Source of the DNA: Mycobacterium aquaticum
GTDB lineage: Bacteria; Actinomycetota; Actinomycetes; Mycobacteriales; Mycobacteriaceae
Length of the DNA: 64,000 nt
NCBI RefSeq assembly: GCF_002086485.1
Contig: NZ_MVHF01000008.1
Location: forward strand, 62,001-126,000
Direction of reading: 5' to 3'
Part shown: positions 17,407 to 27,167 of the stretch, piece by piece
Position numbering within the stretch: the stretch's first letter is position 1
Layout of the letters: each line of letters starts with the position of its first letter
Notes under the pieces: generated by a model
Told to the model about the DNA's origin: nothing
Databases searched by the model: none
The model's input: only the letters and a program-made list of their open reading frames with translations
Position numbers and translations under genes: made by a program

Positions 17407-18120
17407 TCAGTGCAGGATTGCGGACAGTTCGTGTGCGGCGCGCACCACCGCATCCTTGCCGCCGAGGACGACGTCCTCGCGGTGCGAGATCAGGTTGATG
17501 CAGGTGGGTGGTGACGGCGCCCGCCTGCGGACCGGCACTGCCAATCCGAAGGTGTTCGGCTCGATCTCGCCGTGGGTGATCACCCAGCCTCGTTCGCGGG
17601 TCTGGCGAACCAGATCACGTTCCCCAGGACGCGGTGCCATGCTCGCCAGCAACGCCACGCCGGCTGCACCCCGGTCCAGCGGATGTCGGCTGCCCTCGTG
17701 GAAGGAGAGTTGGTAGAACACCTGATTCGGCGTGAGTACCGCGACCGCCACCTGCTGGTCACCTTCGGCGACCAGGAGCGACACTGTGGTGCCGAGTTCG
17801 TCGGCCAACGCACGCAGCGTCGGTACGCACAGTTGCCGCAGGTTGTTGTCGAACGACGAGCCGAGCACCGCAAGCGCCGCCGCGGGGCGGTATCTGCCAT
17901 CGTCTCCCTTTGCAACATAACGGAATTGGCTCAACGTCGCCAGCAGTCGGTAGGCAATGGTGCGGTGGGCGCCGAGGTGGTCGGCGACCTGTTGCACGGT
18001 GAGTCCGGTGGGGGCGTTGGCGATCGCCTGCAGTGCATTGAGACCTCGGGCGAGGGTCTGTGATCCGGGGACGCCGTTGGGTACGCCGTCGGTCCTCGGG
18101 TGGGTGACCCGGTTCGGCAT
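17407..18120 (-). CDS. IclR-family transcriptional regulator
   Basis: A 237-residue regulator: winged helix-turn-helix at the N-terminus (ARGLNALQAIANAPTGLTVQQVADHLGAHRTIAYRLL) and an effector-binding domain at the C-terminus (VSLLVAEGDQQVAVAV and HPLDRGAAGVALLA). It is divergent from an operon with MhpC-, MhpA- and MhpB-like genes. In E. coli the mhp genes are also controlled by an IclR-type activator, MhpR, so a similar role is likely here. It shares an operon with the KstD-like flavoprotein. Confidence 0.92.
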   Translation of the reverse strand: MPNRVTHPRTDGVPNGVPGSQTLARGLNALQAIANAPTGLTVQQVADHLGAHRTIAYRLLATLSQFRYVAKGDDGRYRPAAALAVLGSSFDNNLRQLCVPTLRALADELGTTVSLLVAEGDQQVAVAVLTPNQVFYQLSFHEGSRHPLDRGAAGVALLASMAPRPGERDLVRQTRERGWVITHGEIEPNTFGLAVPVRRRAPSPPTCINLISHREDVVLGGKDAVVRAAHELSAILH

Positions 18121-18148
18121 CGCGCCCCTCCTTGACAGAGATCTCGAC

Positions 18149-18163
18149 GAGAGTAATGCTCTG
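18149..18163. promoter_or_regulatory. imperfect palindrome, possible IclR site
   Basis: GAGAGTAATGCTCTG lies 29 bp upstream of the IclR start and 66 bp before the nearby island operator. It matches the symmetric form of the island palindrome at about 10 of 15 positions. It could be a degraded copy or the binding site of the IclR protein itself. Confidence 0.3.
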
Positions 18164-18214
18164 ATAATAATGCACGATCATGTGCGATATCTGAGCAAAG
18201 TGCTTACGAAAATG

Positions 18215-18229
18215 GAGAACGATATTCTC
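18215..18229. promoter_or_regulatory. operator palindrome, near-exact variant
   Basis: GAGAACGATATTCTC matches the island consensus at 11 of 12 arm positions and lies 21 bp before the hydrolase start at 18251. That placement would block transcription or translation initiation of the ten-gene ring-cleavage operon. Confidence 0.6.
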
Positions 18230-18250
18230 ATCGGCTCCAGAGAGGGGATC

Positions 18251-19147
18251 ATGACGAGCACTGCTGCGGTGCCGGTCACCCGCCCCACGGAGTTCGAGAG
18301 TGTGTGGAGCGATCTCCAGGGGGTCGCGTTCTCCCAGGGCTATCTCGACGTAGCGGGCGTGCGGACGCGCTACCTGCATGCTGGGGACGAGTCACTGCCC
18401 GCACTGGTCCTGCTGCACGGGTCGGGTGGGCACGCCGAGGCTTACGTGCGCAACCTCGCGTCGCACGCCGAGCGCTTCTCGACCTGGTCGATCGACATGC
18501 TCGGGCACGGCTACACCGACAAACCCGGTCATCCGCTCGAGGTGGCGCACTATGTCGAGCATCTGATCGGCTTCCTCGACACCATTGGCGCACAGCGAGC
18601 CCACATCTCGGGCGAATCGCTCGGTGGCTGGGTCGCGGCCCGCACAGCCGTCGACCACCCCGACCGCGTCGACCGGTTGGTGCTCAATACCGCAGGCGGT
18701 TCACAAGCCGACCCGGACGTGATGAAGCGCATCATCACCCTGTCCATGGCGGCCGCCGAGAATCCCACCTGGGAGACGGTGCAGGCCCGCATCAAGTGGC
18801 TGATGGCCGACAAGACCAAGGATTACAGCGACATCGTGGCCAGTCGCCAGCGCATCTACCGGCAGCCGGGCTTCGTCGCGGCGATGAGCGACATCATGGC
18901 GCTGCAGGATCCCGACATCAGGGCCCGAAACATCCTGGGGCCCCGCGAATACGGTTCGATCACCGCGCGGACGCTGGTGGTGTGGACCAGTGACGATCCG
19001 ACGGCCGACGTCGCCGAGGGGCGCCGCATCGCCGGCATGATCCCGGGTGCCCGCTTCGAGGTGATGCAGGGTTGCGGACACTGGCCACAGTATGAGGATC
19101 CGGACACGTTCAACCGGCTGCACCTGGACTTCCTGCTGAAGGGCTAG
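18251..19147 (+). CDS. alpha/beta hydrolase, meta-cleavage product hydrolase (MhpC-like)
   Basis: A 298-residue alpha/beta hydrolase. Seen: oxyanion HGSGGHAEA, nucleophile elbow GESLGG, acid region WTSDDPTAD and catalytic His in [11 protein letters not shown]. This layout matches MhpC/BphD/HsaD hydrolases, which split the C-C bond of a ring-opened dienone. The start at ATG 18251 has AGAGGGG upstream. It is followed by MhpA- and MhpB-like genes, which act just before it in the pathway. It would release a dienoate plus the side-chain acid. Confidence 0.9.
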   Translation: MTSTAAVPVTRPTEFESVWSDLQGVAFSQGYLDVAGVRTRYLHAGDESLPALVLLHGSGGHAEAYVRNLASHAERFSTWSIDMLGHGYTDKPGHPLEVAHYVEHLIGFLDTIGAQRAHISGESLGGWVAARTAVDHPDRVDRLVLNTAGGSQADPDVMKRIITLSMAAAENPTWETVQARIKWLMADKTKDYSDIVASRQRIYRQPGFVAAMSDIMALQDPDIRARNILGPREYGSITARTLVVWTSDDPTADVAEGRRIAGMIPGARFEVMQGCGHWPQYEDPDTFNRLHLDFLLKG

Positions 19148-19149
19148 CC

Positions 19150-20838
19150 GTGACCGAACTCGCGAACCACTACGACGTCGTGATCGTCGGTGCCGGTCCC
19201 GTCGGCCTGACCCTGGCGAACATCCTTGGTCTGCAAGGGGTTCAGACGCTCGTCGTCGAAGAACGCGACACCCTGATCGACTATCCACGCGGGGTCGGAC
19301 TGGACGACGAATCACTGCGCACGTTTCAGTCGATCGGCCTGGTCGAGGCGATCCTGCCGCACACGGTGCCCAACCAGATCCTGCGGTTCTACGACGGCAA
19401 TCGTCGGCTGCTGGCCGAAATGTCGCCTGCCGACGCCCGATTCGGGTGGCCGAAGCGCAACGGCTTCGTGCAGCCACTGGTCGACGCGCAGCTGCTGGCC
19501 GGCCTTGACCGCTTCGACCATGTCCAGGTGGCGTGGGGGCTCCGGATGGATTCGGCCGCCCAGACCGACGACGGCGTGACCGTGGACCTCGGCCTCGACG
19601 CTGTGCAGGCGAAGTACCTGGTCGGGTGCGACGGCGGACGCAGCGCCACCAGGCATCTCATGGGTGTGTCCTTCGACGGCACCACCTCGGCGACCCGCTG
19701 GGTCGTCATCGATCTCGCCAATGACCCACTGGGACATCCGAACAGCGAGGTGGGCGCCGACCCCGACCGCCCGTACGCCTCGATCTCGATCGCGCACGGC
19801 ATCCGCCGCTTCGAGTTCATGATCCATGCCGACGAAACCGACGAGCAGGCCGAAGATCCCGCGTTCATGGCATGGCTACTGGCGCCGTTCGTCCCGCATC
19901 CCGAGCAGGTCGACGTGATCCGCCGGCGCGTCTACACACACCATTCCCGCATCGCCGGTGCGTTCCGGGCCGGGCGGATGCTGCTCGCCGGGGACGCCGC
20001 CCACCTCATGCCGGTATGGCAGGGGCAGGGCTACAACAGCGGTATCCGCGACGCGGCCAACCTCGGCTGGAAGCTGGCCGCGGTGGTCAACGGGCAGGCC
20101 GCTGATCCGCTGCTCGACAGCTACGACATCGAACGGCGCAAGCACGCGCGGGCCATGATCGACCTGTCCACCACGGTGGGTCGGGTCATCTCGCCCACCA
20201 ACCGACGTGTCGCCGCGGTACGGGACCGGCTCATCCGCAGTGCCTCGGTGGTGCCCGCACTCAAACGCTACGTGCTGGAGATGCGGTTCAAGCCGATGCC
20301 GCGATATGACCAGGGTGCGATCCACCATCCGAAGCCACCGAGCCCGACCTCCCCGGTGGGCACTCTGTTCATCCAGCCGCGGGTCGACACCCGCGAGCAG
20401 TGCGATGTGCTGCTCGACGAGGTCATCGGGCCGGGGTTCGCGGTGCTGTGCTGGAACAACGATCCGCGGGCGGTGCTCGGGTCGGACGCCGTCAGCCAGT
20501 GGAAGACGCTGGGCGCCAGCTTCATTGCCGCGCGGCCTCAGACCCAGCTGCACTGGGACGCCGACGATGAACCGGCCGACCCCGACGTCGTCATCGTCGG
20601 CGACCGCACCGGGGCGCTCAAGGCGTGGTTCGACGGGCACGCGGAGTCGGTGCTGGTGATCCGCCCCGACCGCTGTATCGCGGGAGCCGACATCGCCCAG
20701 CGTGCACCGGAACTGAGCGCTGCCCTGTTCGAGGTCTTGCACGTGACCCGGAAGGGAGGTGACGATGCCGATAGCGCTGTGCTGTATGTCCCACAGCCCG
20801 CTGCTGAATCTTCCGGGGCCGTCGCGGGAACTGCTTGA
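19150..20838 (+). CDS. mhpA: FAD-dependent aromatic hydroxylase, MhpA-like
   Basis: A 562-residue single-component flavin monooxygenase. It aligns by eye with E. coli MhpA, 3-(3-hydroxyphenyl)propionate hydroxylase, along its full length. Shared blocks include [44 protein letters not shown] and [18 protein letters not shown]. It uses NAD(P)H and O2 to place a second hydroxyl beside a phenol group. GTG at 19150, two bases after the hydrolase stop. The substrate may be larger than hydroxyphenylpropionate given the KstD-like neighbours. Confidence 0.93.
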   Translation: MTELANHYDVVIVGAGPVGLTLANILGLQGVQTLVVEERDTLIDYPRGVGLDDESLRTFQSIGLVEAILPHTVPNQILRFYDGNRRLLAEMSPADARFGWPKRNGFVQPLVDAQLLAGLDRFDHVQVAWGLRMDSAAQTDDGVTVDLGLDAVQAKYLVGCDGGRSATRHLMGVSFDGTTSATRWVVIDLANDPLGHPNSEVGADPDRPYASISIAHGIRRFEFMIHADETDEQAEDPAFMAWLLAPFVPHPEQVDVIRRRVYTHHSRIAGAFRAGRMLLAGDAAHLMPVWQGQGYNSGIRDAANLGWKLAAVVNGQAADPLLDSYDIERRKHARAMIDLSTTVGRVISPTNRRVAAVRDRLIRSASVVPALKRYVLEMRFKPMPRYDQGAIHHPKPPSPTSPVGTLFIQPRVDTREQCDVLLDEVIGPGFAVLCWNNDPRAVLGSDAVSQWKTLGASFIAARPQTQLHWDADDEPADPDVVIVGDRTGALKAWFDGHAESVLVIRPDRCIAGADIAQRAPELSAALFEVLHVTRKGGDDADSAVLYVPQPAAESSGAVAGTA

Positions 20839-21709
20839 CGACATCGCCTCCGGGCTCGACGCAGCCCGCGCGTTCGTCGCCGACTTCGACCCGCAACTGG
20901 TCGTCACCTTCTCGCCCGACCACTACAACGGCTTCTTCTACCGGCTGATGCCGCCGTTCTGCATCGGCACCGCCGCGGCCGGTGTCGGTGACTACGGAAC
21001 CCATGAGGGCCCGCTCGACGTCGCCGCGGACATCGCCGAGGCGTGCGCCCAGGCCTGCTGGGACGCCGGTGTCGACGTTGCCATCTCGTCGAGCATGGAC
21101 GTCGATCACGGCACGGTGCAGCCGTTGCAGGAGCTGTTCGGCGCTGCGACCGCGCGCCCGGTGGTGCCGATCTTCATCAATTCGGTGGCCACCCCGCTGG
21201 GCCCGTTGGCTCGCACCCGGGCGCTCGGCGCTGCCGTCGGTGCCTATCTCGCGACACTGGATCTACGCGTGCTGGTGCTGGGATCCGGTGGGCTGTCCCA
21301 TGATCCACCGGTGCCGACGCTGGCGAGCGCGCTGCCCGCGGCGCGGGACCGAATCGTGCACGGGGTGCCGATGACGCCGGAGCAACGGCTGGCGCGGCAG
21401 GCCGCGGTGAGTCAGGCCGCTGCCGACTTCGCCCACGGGCAGAGCCCGCTGCGCCCGCTCAACCCGGAGTGGGATGGCAGTCTGCTGGACATCTTCGACA
21501 CCGGTCGGCTCGCGGATCTGGACGTCTGGTCCAACACGTTCATCGCGACAGAGGGCGGCAACTCGGCGCACGAGATCCGCACCTGGGTGGCCGCGTTCGC
21601 GGCACTCGCGGCCGCCGGACCATATCGGACCGGCAACCACTTCTACCGGGCGGCACCGGAATTGATAGCAGGCTTCGCGATCAGGACGGCGGTACCCAGC
21701 GCATCATGA
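20765..21709 (+). CDS. mhpB: extradiol dioxygenase, class III LigB type (MhpB-like)
   Basis: A 314-residue non-haem Fe(II) dioxygenase that opens a catechol ring at the meta position. It closely resembles E. coli MhpB by eye: [59 protein letters not shown] and [17 protein letters not shown]. The conserved His residues of these blocks include the metal and acid-base ligands. The ATG at 20765 is preferred over GTG 20759 because GAAGGGAGG sits just ahead of it. It overlaps the mhpA-like gene by 74 bp. Confidence 0.94.
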   Translation: MPIALCCMSHSPLLNLPGPSRELLDDIASGLDAARAFVADFDPQLVVTFSPDHYNGFFYRLMPPFCIGTAAAGVGDYGTHEGPLDVAADIAEACAQACWDAGVDVAISSSMDVDHGTVQPLQELFGAATARPVVPIFINSVATPLGPLARTRALGAAVGAYLATLDLRVLVLGSGGLSHDPPVPTLASALPAARDRIVHGVPMTPEQRLARQAAVSQAAADFAHGQSPLRPLNPEWDGSLLDIFDTGRLADLDVWSNTFIATEGGNSAHEIRTWVAAFAALAAAGPYRTGNHFYRAAPELIAGFAIRTAVPSAS

Positions 21710-23457
21710 CCTCAGAACAGTTCGACCACACCGTGGATCTGCTGGTGATCGGCTCCGGCGGGGGCGGCATGACCGCTGCGCTGACTGCCGACGCCTGCGG
21801 TCTCGACGCGCTCGTCGTCGAAAAGTCCTCCCAGTTCGGCGGATCCACCGCGCTCTCCGGCGGCGGCATCTGGGTGCCGGGGGCACCGGCGCAGCGCCGC
21901 GCCGGTTACGTGCCCTCTCCCGACGGCGTCTTCGAGTACCTCAAGCAGATCACTGAGGGAGCCGTCAGCGACGCCCGGTTGCGTCAGTACGTGACCGCGG
22001 CACCCGCGATGATGGACTTCTTGGAGCGCACCAGCGAGTGGTTCGAATTCGTCTGGAAGCCCGGGTATGCCGACTATTACCCGGAGCTGCCGGGCGGGTC
22101 GGCGCAGGGCAGCACCATCAACGTGCCCGCCATCGACCTGCGCAAGCTCGGCGACGAGGAACGCCACCTGCTCACGCCGCTGGCGCTGGCACCCAAAGGG
22201 ATCTGGTTCGCCCCCAAGGACCTTCGGCTGTTCTATCAGATCCGGCAGAACTGGCGCGGCAAGGCCGTGCTGGTGAAGCTGATCTGGCGGATGTTCCGCG
22301 CCCGCGTGTTCGGCGACCGGATGGCCGCCATCGGCCAGTCGCTGGCCGCCCGGATGCGCCTGGCCCTCACGGAGCACGACATACCGCTGTGGCTCGACGC
22401 GCCGATGACCGAACTGATCACCGGCGACGATGGGACGGTGCTCGGCGCGGTCGTGCAACGCGACGGGCAGCCGCTGCGGATCCGGGCCCGGCGCGGGGTG
22501 ATCCTGGCCTCGGGCGGTTTCGATCACGACATGGCCTGGCGCAAAGAGCATCTGCCCGTCCTGGAGAAGGATTGGAGCTTCGGCAACCCCGCATCCACCG
22601 GCGACGGCATCAGGGCCGGGGAAAAAGTCGGTGCGGCAACCGATCTGCTCGACGAGGCCTGGTGGTTCCCAGCGATCTGCTGGCCCGACGGACGGCTGCA
22701 GTTCATGCTCAACGAACGGATGATGCCCGCGCAATTCGTCGTCAACGGCGAGGGCAGGCGATTCATCAACGAAGCCGCGCCGTACATGGATTTCGCGCAC
22801 GCGATGATCGCGGGTCACCAAGGCGGCGTCACCCACATCCCGTGCTGGCTGGTCACCGACATCGACTCATTCCACCGCTACGTGGTGGCGGGGCACCTGC
22901 CGATCCCGAAGATCCCGTTCGCGCCGGTTCCCACCGGGCGCAAGGTGCCACGGGCCTGGCTGGATTCCGGTGTGGTGAAGCAGGCGCACAGTTGGGAGGA
23001 ACTGGCCGACAAGATCGGTGTGCCCCGCGAGAATCTGCGGGCCACCGCCGAGCGGTTCAACCAGCTCGCACATGCCGGGCACGATGACGATTTCAACCGG
23101 GGTGACAGTGCCTACGACAACTACTACGGCGACCCGACGCTGCCCAACCCGAACCTGCGCCCACTCGGCAAGCCGCCGTACTACGCGTTCCAGATCATCC
23201 TCGGTGATCTGGGCACCTCCGGTGGATTGCGCACGGACGAGCACGCGCGGGTGCTACGGGCCGACGGCACGGTGATCGACGGCCTTTACGCGGTGGGCAA
23301 CGTTTCGGCAGCGGTGATGGGCCGCAGTTACGCAGGGGCCGGGGCCACCATCGGTCCGGCCATGACGTTCGGCTACGTCGCGGCCAGGCATGCCGCCAGA
23401 CACCCGGACGCCGCCGCCGAGATCACCGAAAACTCACTGCAGCAACGGATTTCCTAG
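21706..23457 (+). CDS. KstD-like 3-ketosteroid delta1-dehydrogenase family flavoprotein
   Basis: A 583-residue flavoprotein. Seen: [58 protein letters not shown] and [26 protein letters not shown]. The two Tyr residues in the last blocks correspond to active-site Tyr of Rhodococcus KstD, as I recall them. It is larger and closer to true KstD than the copy at 15779. ATG overlaps the dioxygenase stop (ATGA). In this operon it could dehydrogenate a cyclohexenone ring, whose tautomer would be the phenol used by the MhpA-like enzyme. Confidence 0.92.
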   Translation: MTSEQFDHTVDLLVIGSGGGGMTAALTADACGLDALVVEKSSQFGGSTALSGGGIWVPGAPAQRRAGYVPSPDGVFEYLKQITEGAVSDARLRQYVTAAPAMMDFLERTSEWFEFVWKPGYADYYPELPGGSAQGSTINVPAIDLRKLGDEERHLLTPLALAPKGIWFAPKDLRLFYQIRQNWRGKAVLVKLIWRMFRARVFGDRMAAIGQSLAARMRLALTEHDIPLWLDAPMTELITGDDGTVLGAVVQRDGQPLRIRARRGVILASGGFDHDMAWRKEHLPVLEKDWSFGNPASTGDGIRAGEKVGAATDLLDEAWWFPAICWPDGRLQFMLNERMMPAQFVVNGEGRRFINEAAPYMDFAHAMIAGHQGGVTHIPCWLVTDIDSFHRYVVAGHLPIPKIPFAPVPTGRKVPRAWLDSGVVKQAHSWEELADKIGVPRENLRATAERFNQLAHAGHDDDFNRGDSAYDNYYGDPTLPNPNLRPLGKPPYYAFQIILGDLGTSGGLRTDEHARVLRADGTVIDGLYAVGNVSAAVMGRSYAGAGATIGPAMTFGYVAARHAARHPDAAAEITENSLQQRIS

Positions 23458-23472
23458 GAGGAAGACGACACC

Positions 23473-24783
23473 ATGAAGATCTCGCTGTTCTACGAATTCC
23501 CGCTGCCCCGGCCCTGGTCTGAGGATGACGAACATCAGCTGTTCCAGCACGGTCTGACCGAGGTCGAGGCCGCCGACAAGGCCGGGTTTTCCACGGTCTG
23601 GCTCACCGAGCACCACTTCCTGGAGGAGTACTGCCACTCGACCGCGCCGGAGATGTTCCTGGCCGCGGCCAGCCAGCGCACCAAGGACATCCGGCTCGGC
23701 TTCGGCGTCATGCACCTGCCGCCGCCAATCAACCACCCTGCCCGCATCGCCGAGCGGGTCGCCACGCTCGATCACCTGTCCAACGGGCGGGTCGAGTTCG
23801 GCACCGGCGAGGGGTCGTCGGTCGCCGAGCTCGGCGGCTTCGACATCGACCCTGCCGACAAGCGCACCATGTGGGAAGAAGCGCTCGAGGTGTCGATTCG
23901 CTGTATGACCGAGGCGCCGTTCACCGGCTTCAAGGGTGAACACGTAGAGATGCCGGCCCGCAATGTCATTCCCAAACCGCTGCAGAGCCCGCATCCACCG
24001 GTGTGGGTGGCCTGCACCCGCCCCTCGTCGGTGCAGATGGCCGCGCAGAAGGCCATCGGCGCACTGAGTTTCGCGTATACCGGACCCGAGGCGCTCAAGG
24101 AACGCGTGGCCGGGTACTACCGGGAATTCGAAGAGCAGGGTGCTCCGGTGACCCCGGCGATCAATCCCAACGTGCTCGCCATCGGCGGGGATCTGTCCAT
24201 GATGGTCGCCCGCAGCGACGACGAGGCACTCAAGCGGCTCGGCATCGGTGGTGGCTTCTTCTCGTTCGGGATCATGCACTACTACCTCACCGGTATGCAC
24301 ACACCCGGGCGCACCAAGGTCTGGGAGCGTTACGAGCAGGCGGTCAAAGAAGATCCGACACTGGCATACGGGCCGGGCCGCGGTGCCATCGGCTCACCGG
24401 ACACGGTGCGGGAGTTCCTGCGTGGCTATGAGGCCAGCGGGGTCGACGAAATCATCCTGCTGCTCAACCCCCGCAGCCATGAGGGCACGATGGAGTCCAT
24501 CGAGATCATGGGCCGCGAGATCCTGCCGGAGTTCATCGAGCGGGACGCCAAAGCCGTTGCCGCCAAGGCCAAACGCCTCGAACCGGTGATCGAGAAGGTG
24601 GAATCCCGACGCCAACCTTCGGAGGCCCCGTTGTTCGACGAGACATACTCGTTCGGTGGTCTGCCGACCGGCCGCGGCGGCAAGTTCACCGCGGGCGAGA
24701 TCCCTGAGGCCATGGCCGAGATCAACGAAGGCCGGGTCAAGGCGGCTCAGGCGGAGAAGGCTGCCCACGAAGCGGCAAGCTGA
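23473..24783 (+). CDS. luciferase-like (LLM) oxidoreductase
   Basis: A 436-residue luciferase-superfamily protein, long for the family because of a charged C-terminal tail rich in Ala, Glu and Lys. Seen: DKAGFSTVWLTEHHFLEEY, RLGFGVMHLPPPINHPARIAERVATLDHLSNGRVEFGTGEGSS and RNVIPKPLQSPHPPVWVA. These are typical of flavin-dependent monooxygenases of the luciferase type, which can perform Baeyer-Villiger or hydroxylation chemistry. An NAD(P)H:FMN reductase-like gene in the same operon (26586) may supply reduced flavin. Confidence 0.9.
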   Translation: MKISLFYEFPLPRPWSEDDEHQLFQHGLTEVEAADKAGFSTVWLTEHHFLEEYCHSTAPEMFLAAASQRTKDIRLGFGVMHLPPPINHPARIAERVATLDHLSNGRVEFGTGEGSSVAELGGFDIDPADKRTMWEEALEVSIRCMTEAPFTGFKGEHVEMPARNVIPKPLQSPHPPVWVACTRPSSVQMAAQKAIGALSFAYTGPEALKERVAGYYREFEEQGAPVTPAINPNVLAIGGDLSMMVARSDDEALKRLGIGGGFFSFGIMHYYLTGMHTPGRTKVWERYEQAVKEDPTLAYGPGRGAIGSPDTVREFLRGYEASGVDEIILLLNPRSHEGTMESIEIMGREILPEFIERDAKAVAAKAKRLEPVIEKVESRRQPSEAPLFDETYSFGGLPTGRGGKFTAGEIPEAMAEINEGRVKAAQAEKAAHEAAS

Positions 24784-24791
24784 ACACCGAC

Positions 24792-25589
24792 ATGTGGCGC
24801 TATGACGGCCGCCGCGTCGTCGTCACCGGATGCGCATCGGGTATCGGCGCCTGTCTCGCGGCGCAGTTGACCGAGCTGGGAGCACACGTCACGGGCCTGG
24901 ATCTGCGTAAGCCCGAACACCTTCCGGCACGGTTCGTCGAAGCCGATTTCGGCGATGCCGAATCCATCGATGCCGCGGTCGCTGCCGTCGACGGCCCCGT
25001 CGACGCGCTGTTCAACGTTGCCGGGGTGTCATCCGGGATCGGTAACCCGGTGCTGGTGGTCACCGTCAACTTCCTCGGCATGCGGCACTTCACCGAGGCG
25101 CTGTTGCCGAACATGCCCGACGGTGCGGCGATCGCCAACGTGTCGTCACTGGCGGCCGCCAACTACCTGGCGAACGCCGCGCAGACGGCGGGTCTGCTGG
25201 CGACCACGTCGATGGCCGACGGGATCGCTTGGTGCGAGGCACATCCGGACGCGCTGGCCGACGGCGGCTACCGGCTGTCGAAGGAGGCGATCATTCTCTA
25301 CGGGATGACGCGCGCACTGCCGTTGGGAGACCGCGGTATCCGGATCAACTGCACGGGGCCGGGCGTCACCGACACGCCGATCCTGGAGCAGTTGCGCGGC
25401 GCGTACGGTCAGGACTATCTGGATGCGTTCCCCAAACGCCTGGGCCGGGTCTGCGGCCCGGACGAGCAGGCCTCGGTTCTGGCCTTCCTCAACAGCCAAG
25501 CGGCAAGCTACATTTCGGGGCAAGTCATCTGGGTCGACGGCGGAACCGTGGCCGGCAGGATCGCGGCAACCCTGGAAGGGGAGCACTAG
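24792..25589 (+). CDS. SDR oxidoreductase (3-alpha-hydroxysteroid dehydrogenase-like)
   Basis: A 265-residue SDR with VVVTGCASGIGACLAAQL, DLRKPEHLPARFVEADFGD and the active site VSSLAAANYL followed by YRLSK. The short central region and insertion AQTAGLLATTSMADGIAWCEAHPDA resemble the coniferyl-alcohol/3-alpha-HSD subgroup, which acts on ring alcohols. TAG of this gene overlaps the GTG of the next (TAGTG). Likely interconverts a ring hydroxyl and ketone in the same pathway as the KstD-like enzyme. Confidence 0.9.
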   Translation: MWRYDGRRVVVTGCASGIGACLAAQLTELGAHVTGLDLRKPEHLPARFVEADFGDAESIDAAVAAVDGPVDALFNVAGVSSGIGNPVLVVTVNFLGMRHFTEALLPNMPDGAAIANVSSLAAANYLANAAQTAGLLATTSMADGIAWCEAHPDALADGGYRLSKEAIILYGMTRALPLGDRGIRINCTGPGVTDTPILEQLRGAYGQDYLDAFPKRLGRVCGPDEQASVLAFLNSQAASYISGQVIWVDGGTVAGRIAATLEGEH

Positions 25590-26578
25590 TGGCCGACATG
25601 ACCGATTTCCGCCGCGTCGCCGACGATGTTCGCAACTGGGGACGCTGGGGCGACGGTGACGAGCTCGGCACGCTGAACTTCATCACCGCCGACAAGATCG
25701 CCGAGGGCGCAGGCCTGGTCAAGCACGGCAGGGTCTTTCCGCTCGGTGTCGACTTCGGTTCGTCGGGCCCGCAGGGGGCATTCCATTTCCGGCAGAACCC
25801 CACGCACGTGATGACCATCGACGGCGGCGACACCGACACACTGCTGCAGTACGGGCCCAAATGGCTGCAGAACCCGGCGGCCGGTCAGCTGGCCGGCTAC
25901 TTCGACGGCAACCCGATGCGGTTCAACGACGACCTGATCATCATGCCGCTGCAGGCCGCCACCCAGTGGGACGCGTTGTCGCACGTGTACTACGAGGATC
26001 AGCTCTACAACGGGTTTCCGGCGAAATCGGTGACGAGTGCCGGGGCCTTCCACTGTGGCATCGACAAGGTGGACGGCAAGGGCATCACCTCGCGTGGAGT
26101 GCTGCTGGACATCGTGCGGTTGCGCGGCGCCGACACGTACTGTCCGCTGGGCGACCCGATCACGCCCGGCGAACTCGACGACGCGGCCCGCTGCCAGGGC
26201 GTCGAGGTGCGACGCGGTGACATCGTCCTGGTCCGAACCGGTTGGTGGGCCCGGTTTTTGCAGACCGGCGACGGGGCCGAACCGGGGGCCGGGCTGGATT
26301 GGACGTGCGCCTCGTGGTTGCACGACCACGAGGTGGCCGCGGTGGCCGCCGACAACCTGATGGTGGAGAACCCCGCGTCCGGCGTCGACGGCGCGTTCCT
26401 ACCGATGCACATGCTGTGCCTGCGCGACATGGGTCTCATGCTCGGCGAGTACTGGGACCTGACCGCCCTGGCCGCTGACTGCGCCGCCGACGGGGTGTAC
26501 GAATTCCAACTCATCGCGCCACCGCTGCGCGTCACCGGAGCCGTCGGTTCTCCGGTGAATCCCATTGCGATCAAATGA
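25589..26578 (+). CDS. cyclase-family (kynurenine-formamidase-like) metal hydrolase
   Basis: A 329-residue protein of the putative-cyclase family, Mn/Zn hydrolases that include kynurenine formamidase and enzymes opening rings or lactones. Seen: WGDGDELGTLNFI, the metal-site region TQWDALSHVYYEDQLYNG (family HxGTHxDxxxH) and FLPMHMLCLRDMG. Only part of the canonical His set is visible: TQWD stands where GTHxD is usual. GTG 25589 overlaps the SDR stop; ATG 25598 is an alternative start. It could hydrolyse a lactone formed by the luciferase-like oxygenase. Confidence 0.85.
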   Translation: MADMTDFRRVADDVRNWGRWGDGDELGTLNFITADKIAEGAGLVKHGRVFPLGVDFGSSGPQGAFHFRQNPTHVMTIDGGDTDTLLQYGPKWLQNPAAGQLAGYFDGNPMRFNDDLIIMPLQAATQWDALSHVYYEDQLYNGFPAKSVTSAGAFHCGIDKVDGKGITSRGVLLDIVRLRGADTYCPLGDPITPGELDDAARCQGVEVRRGDIVLVRTGWWARFLQTGDGAEPGAGLDWTCASWLHDHEVAAVAADNLMVENPASGVDGAFLPMHMLCLRDMGLMLGEYWDLTALAADCAADGVYEFQLIAPPLRVTGAVGSPVNPIAIK

Positions 26579-26585
26579 GGAGAGC

Positions 26586-27167
26586 ATGACGTCGACCGAG
26601 AGAATCCCGTTCGTCGTAGGTCTCGGCGGCACGTTGCGCGCCCGGTCGTCGACTGAACGCGCATTGCGGTACTGCCTGGAATCGGCGCAGCGCCAAGGCG
26701 GTGAGGTGCGCATGTTCGCGGGCCCCGACCTGGAACTGCCCATGTACGAGCCGCAGTCCCTGGCCCGCACGCCCGCTGCACTGGAACTCGTGAAGGCGCT
26801 GCGCGACGCCGACGCCGTGGTGGTGGCATCGCCGGGCTACCACGGCGCCATCTCGGGCCTGGTGAAGAACGCGTTGGACTACATCGAAGACCTGCGCGAG
26901 GATCCCCGGGTCTATCTGGACAACACCCCGTGGGGTTGCATCAGCTGCGCGTACGGCTGGCAGGCCGCGGTCGGCACGCTGGGGCAGCTGCGGTCCGTCG
27001 GGCACGCCTTACGCGCCTGGCCGACGCCGCTCGGCGTGGCGATCAACTCCGCCGAGCAGATCTGGTCCGGCAGTGGGGAACTGGCCGATGGTCCGGTGCG
27101 CGATCAGCTCGACCTGCTGGCCGGCCAGCTGCTGAGCTTCGCTGTTTCCGGCGCGGGGGCCCGATGA
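26586..27167 (+). CDS. NAD(P)H-dependent FMN reductase family
   Basis: A 193-residue flavodoxin-fold reductase. Seen: GLGGTLRARSSTERAL (FMN phosphate loop with the family's GSxRxxS pattern altered to GTLRARSS) and VVASPGYHGAISGLVKNALDY, the family's SPEYNxxxxGxLKNAID block. ATG 26586 is preceded by GAGGAGAG. It probably supplies reduced FMN to the luciferase-like oxygenase of the operon (23473-24783) or reduces an intermediate. Confidence 0.9.
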   Translation: MTSTERIPFVVGLGGTLRARSSTERALRYCLESAQRQGGEVRMFAGPDLELPMYEPQSLARTPAALELVKALRDADAVVVASPGYHGAISGLVKNALDYIEDLREDPRVYLDNTPWGCISCAYGWQAAVGTLGQLRSVGHALRAWPTPLGVAINSAEQIWSGSGELADGPVRDQLDLLAGQLLSFAVSGAGAR

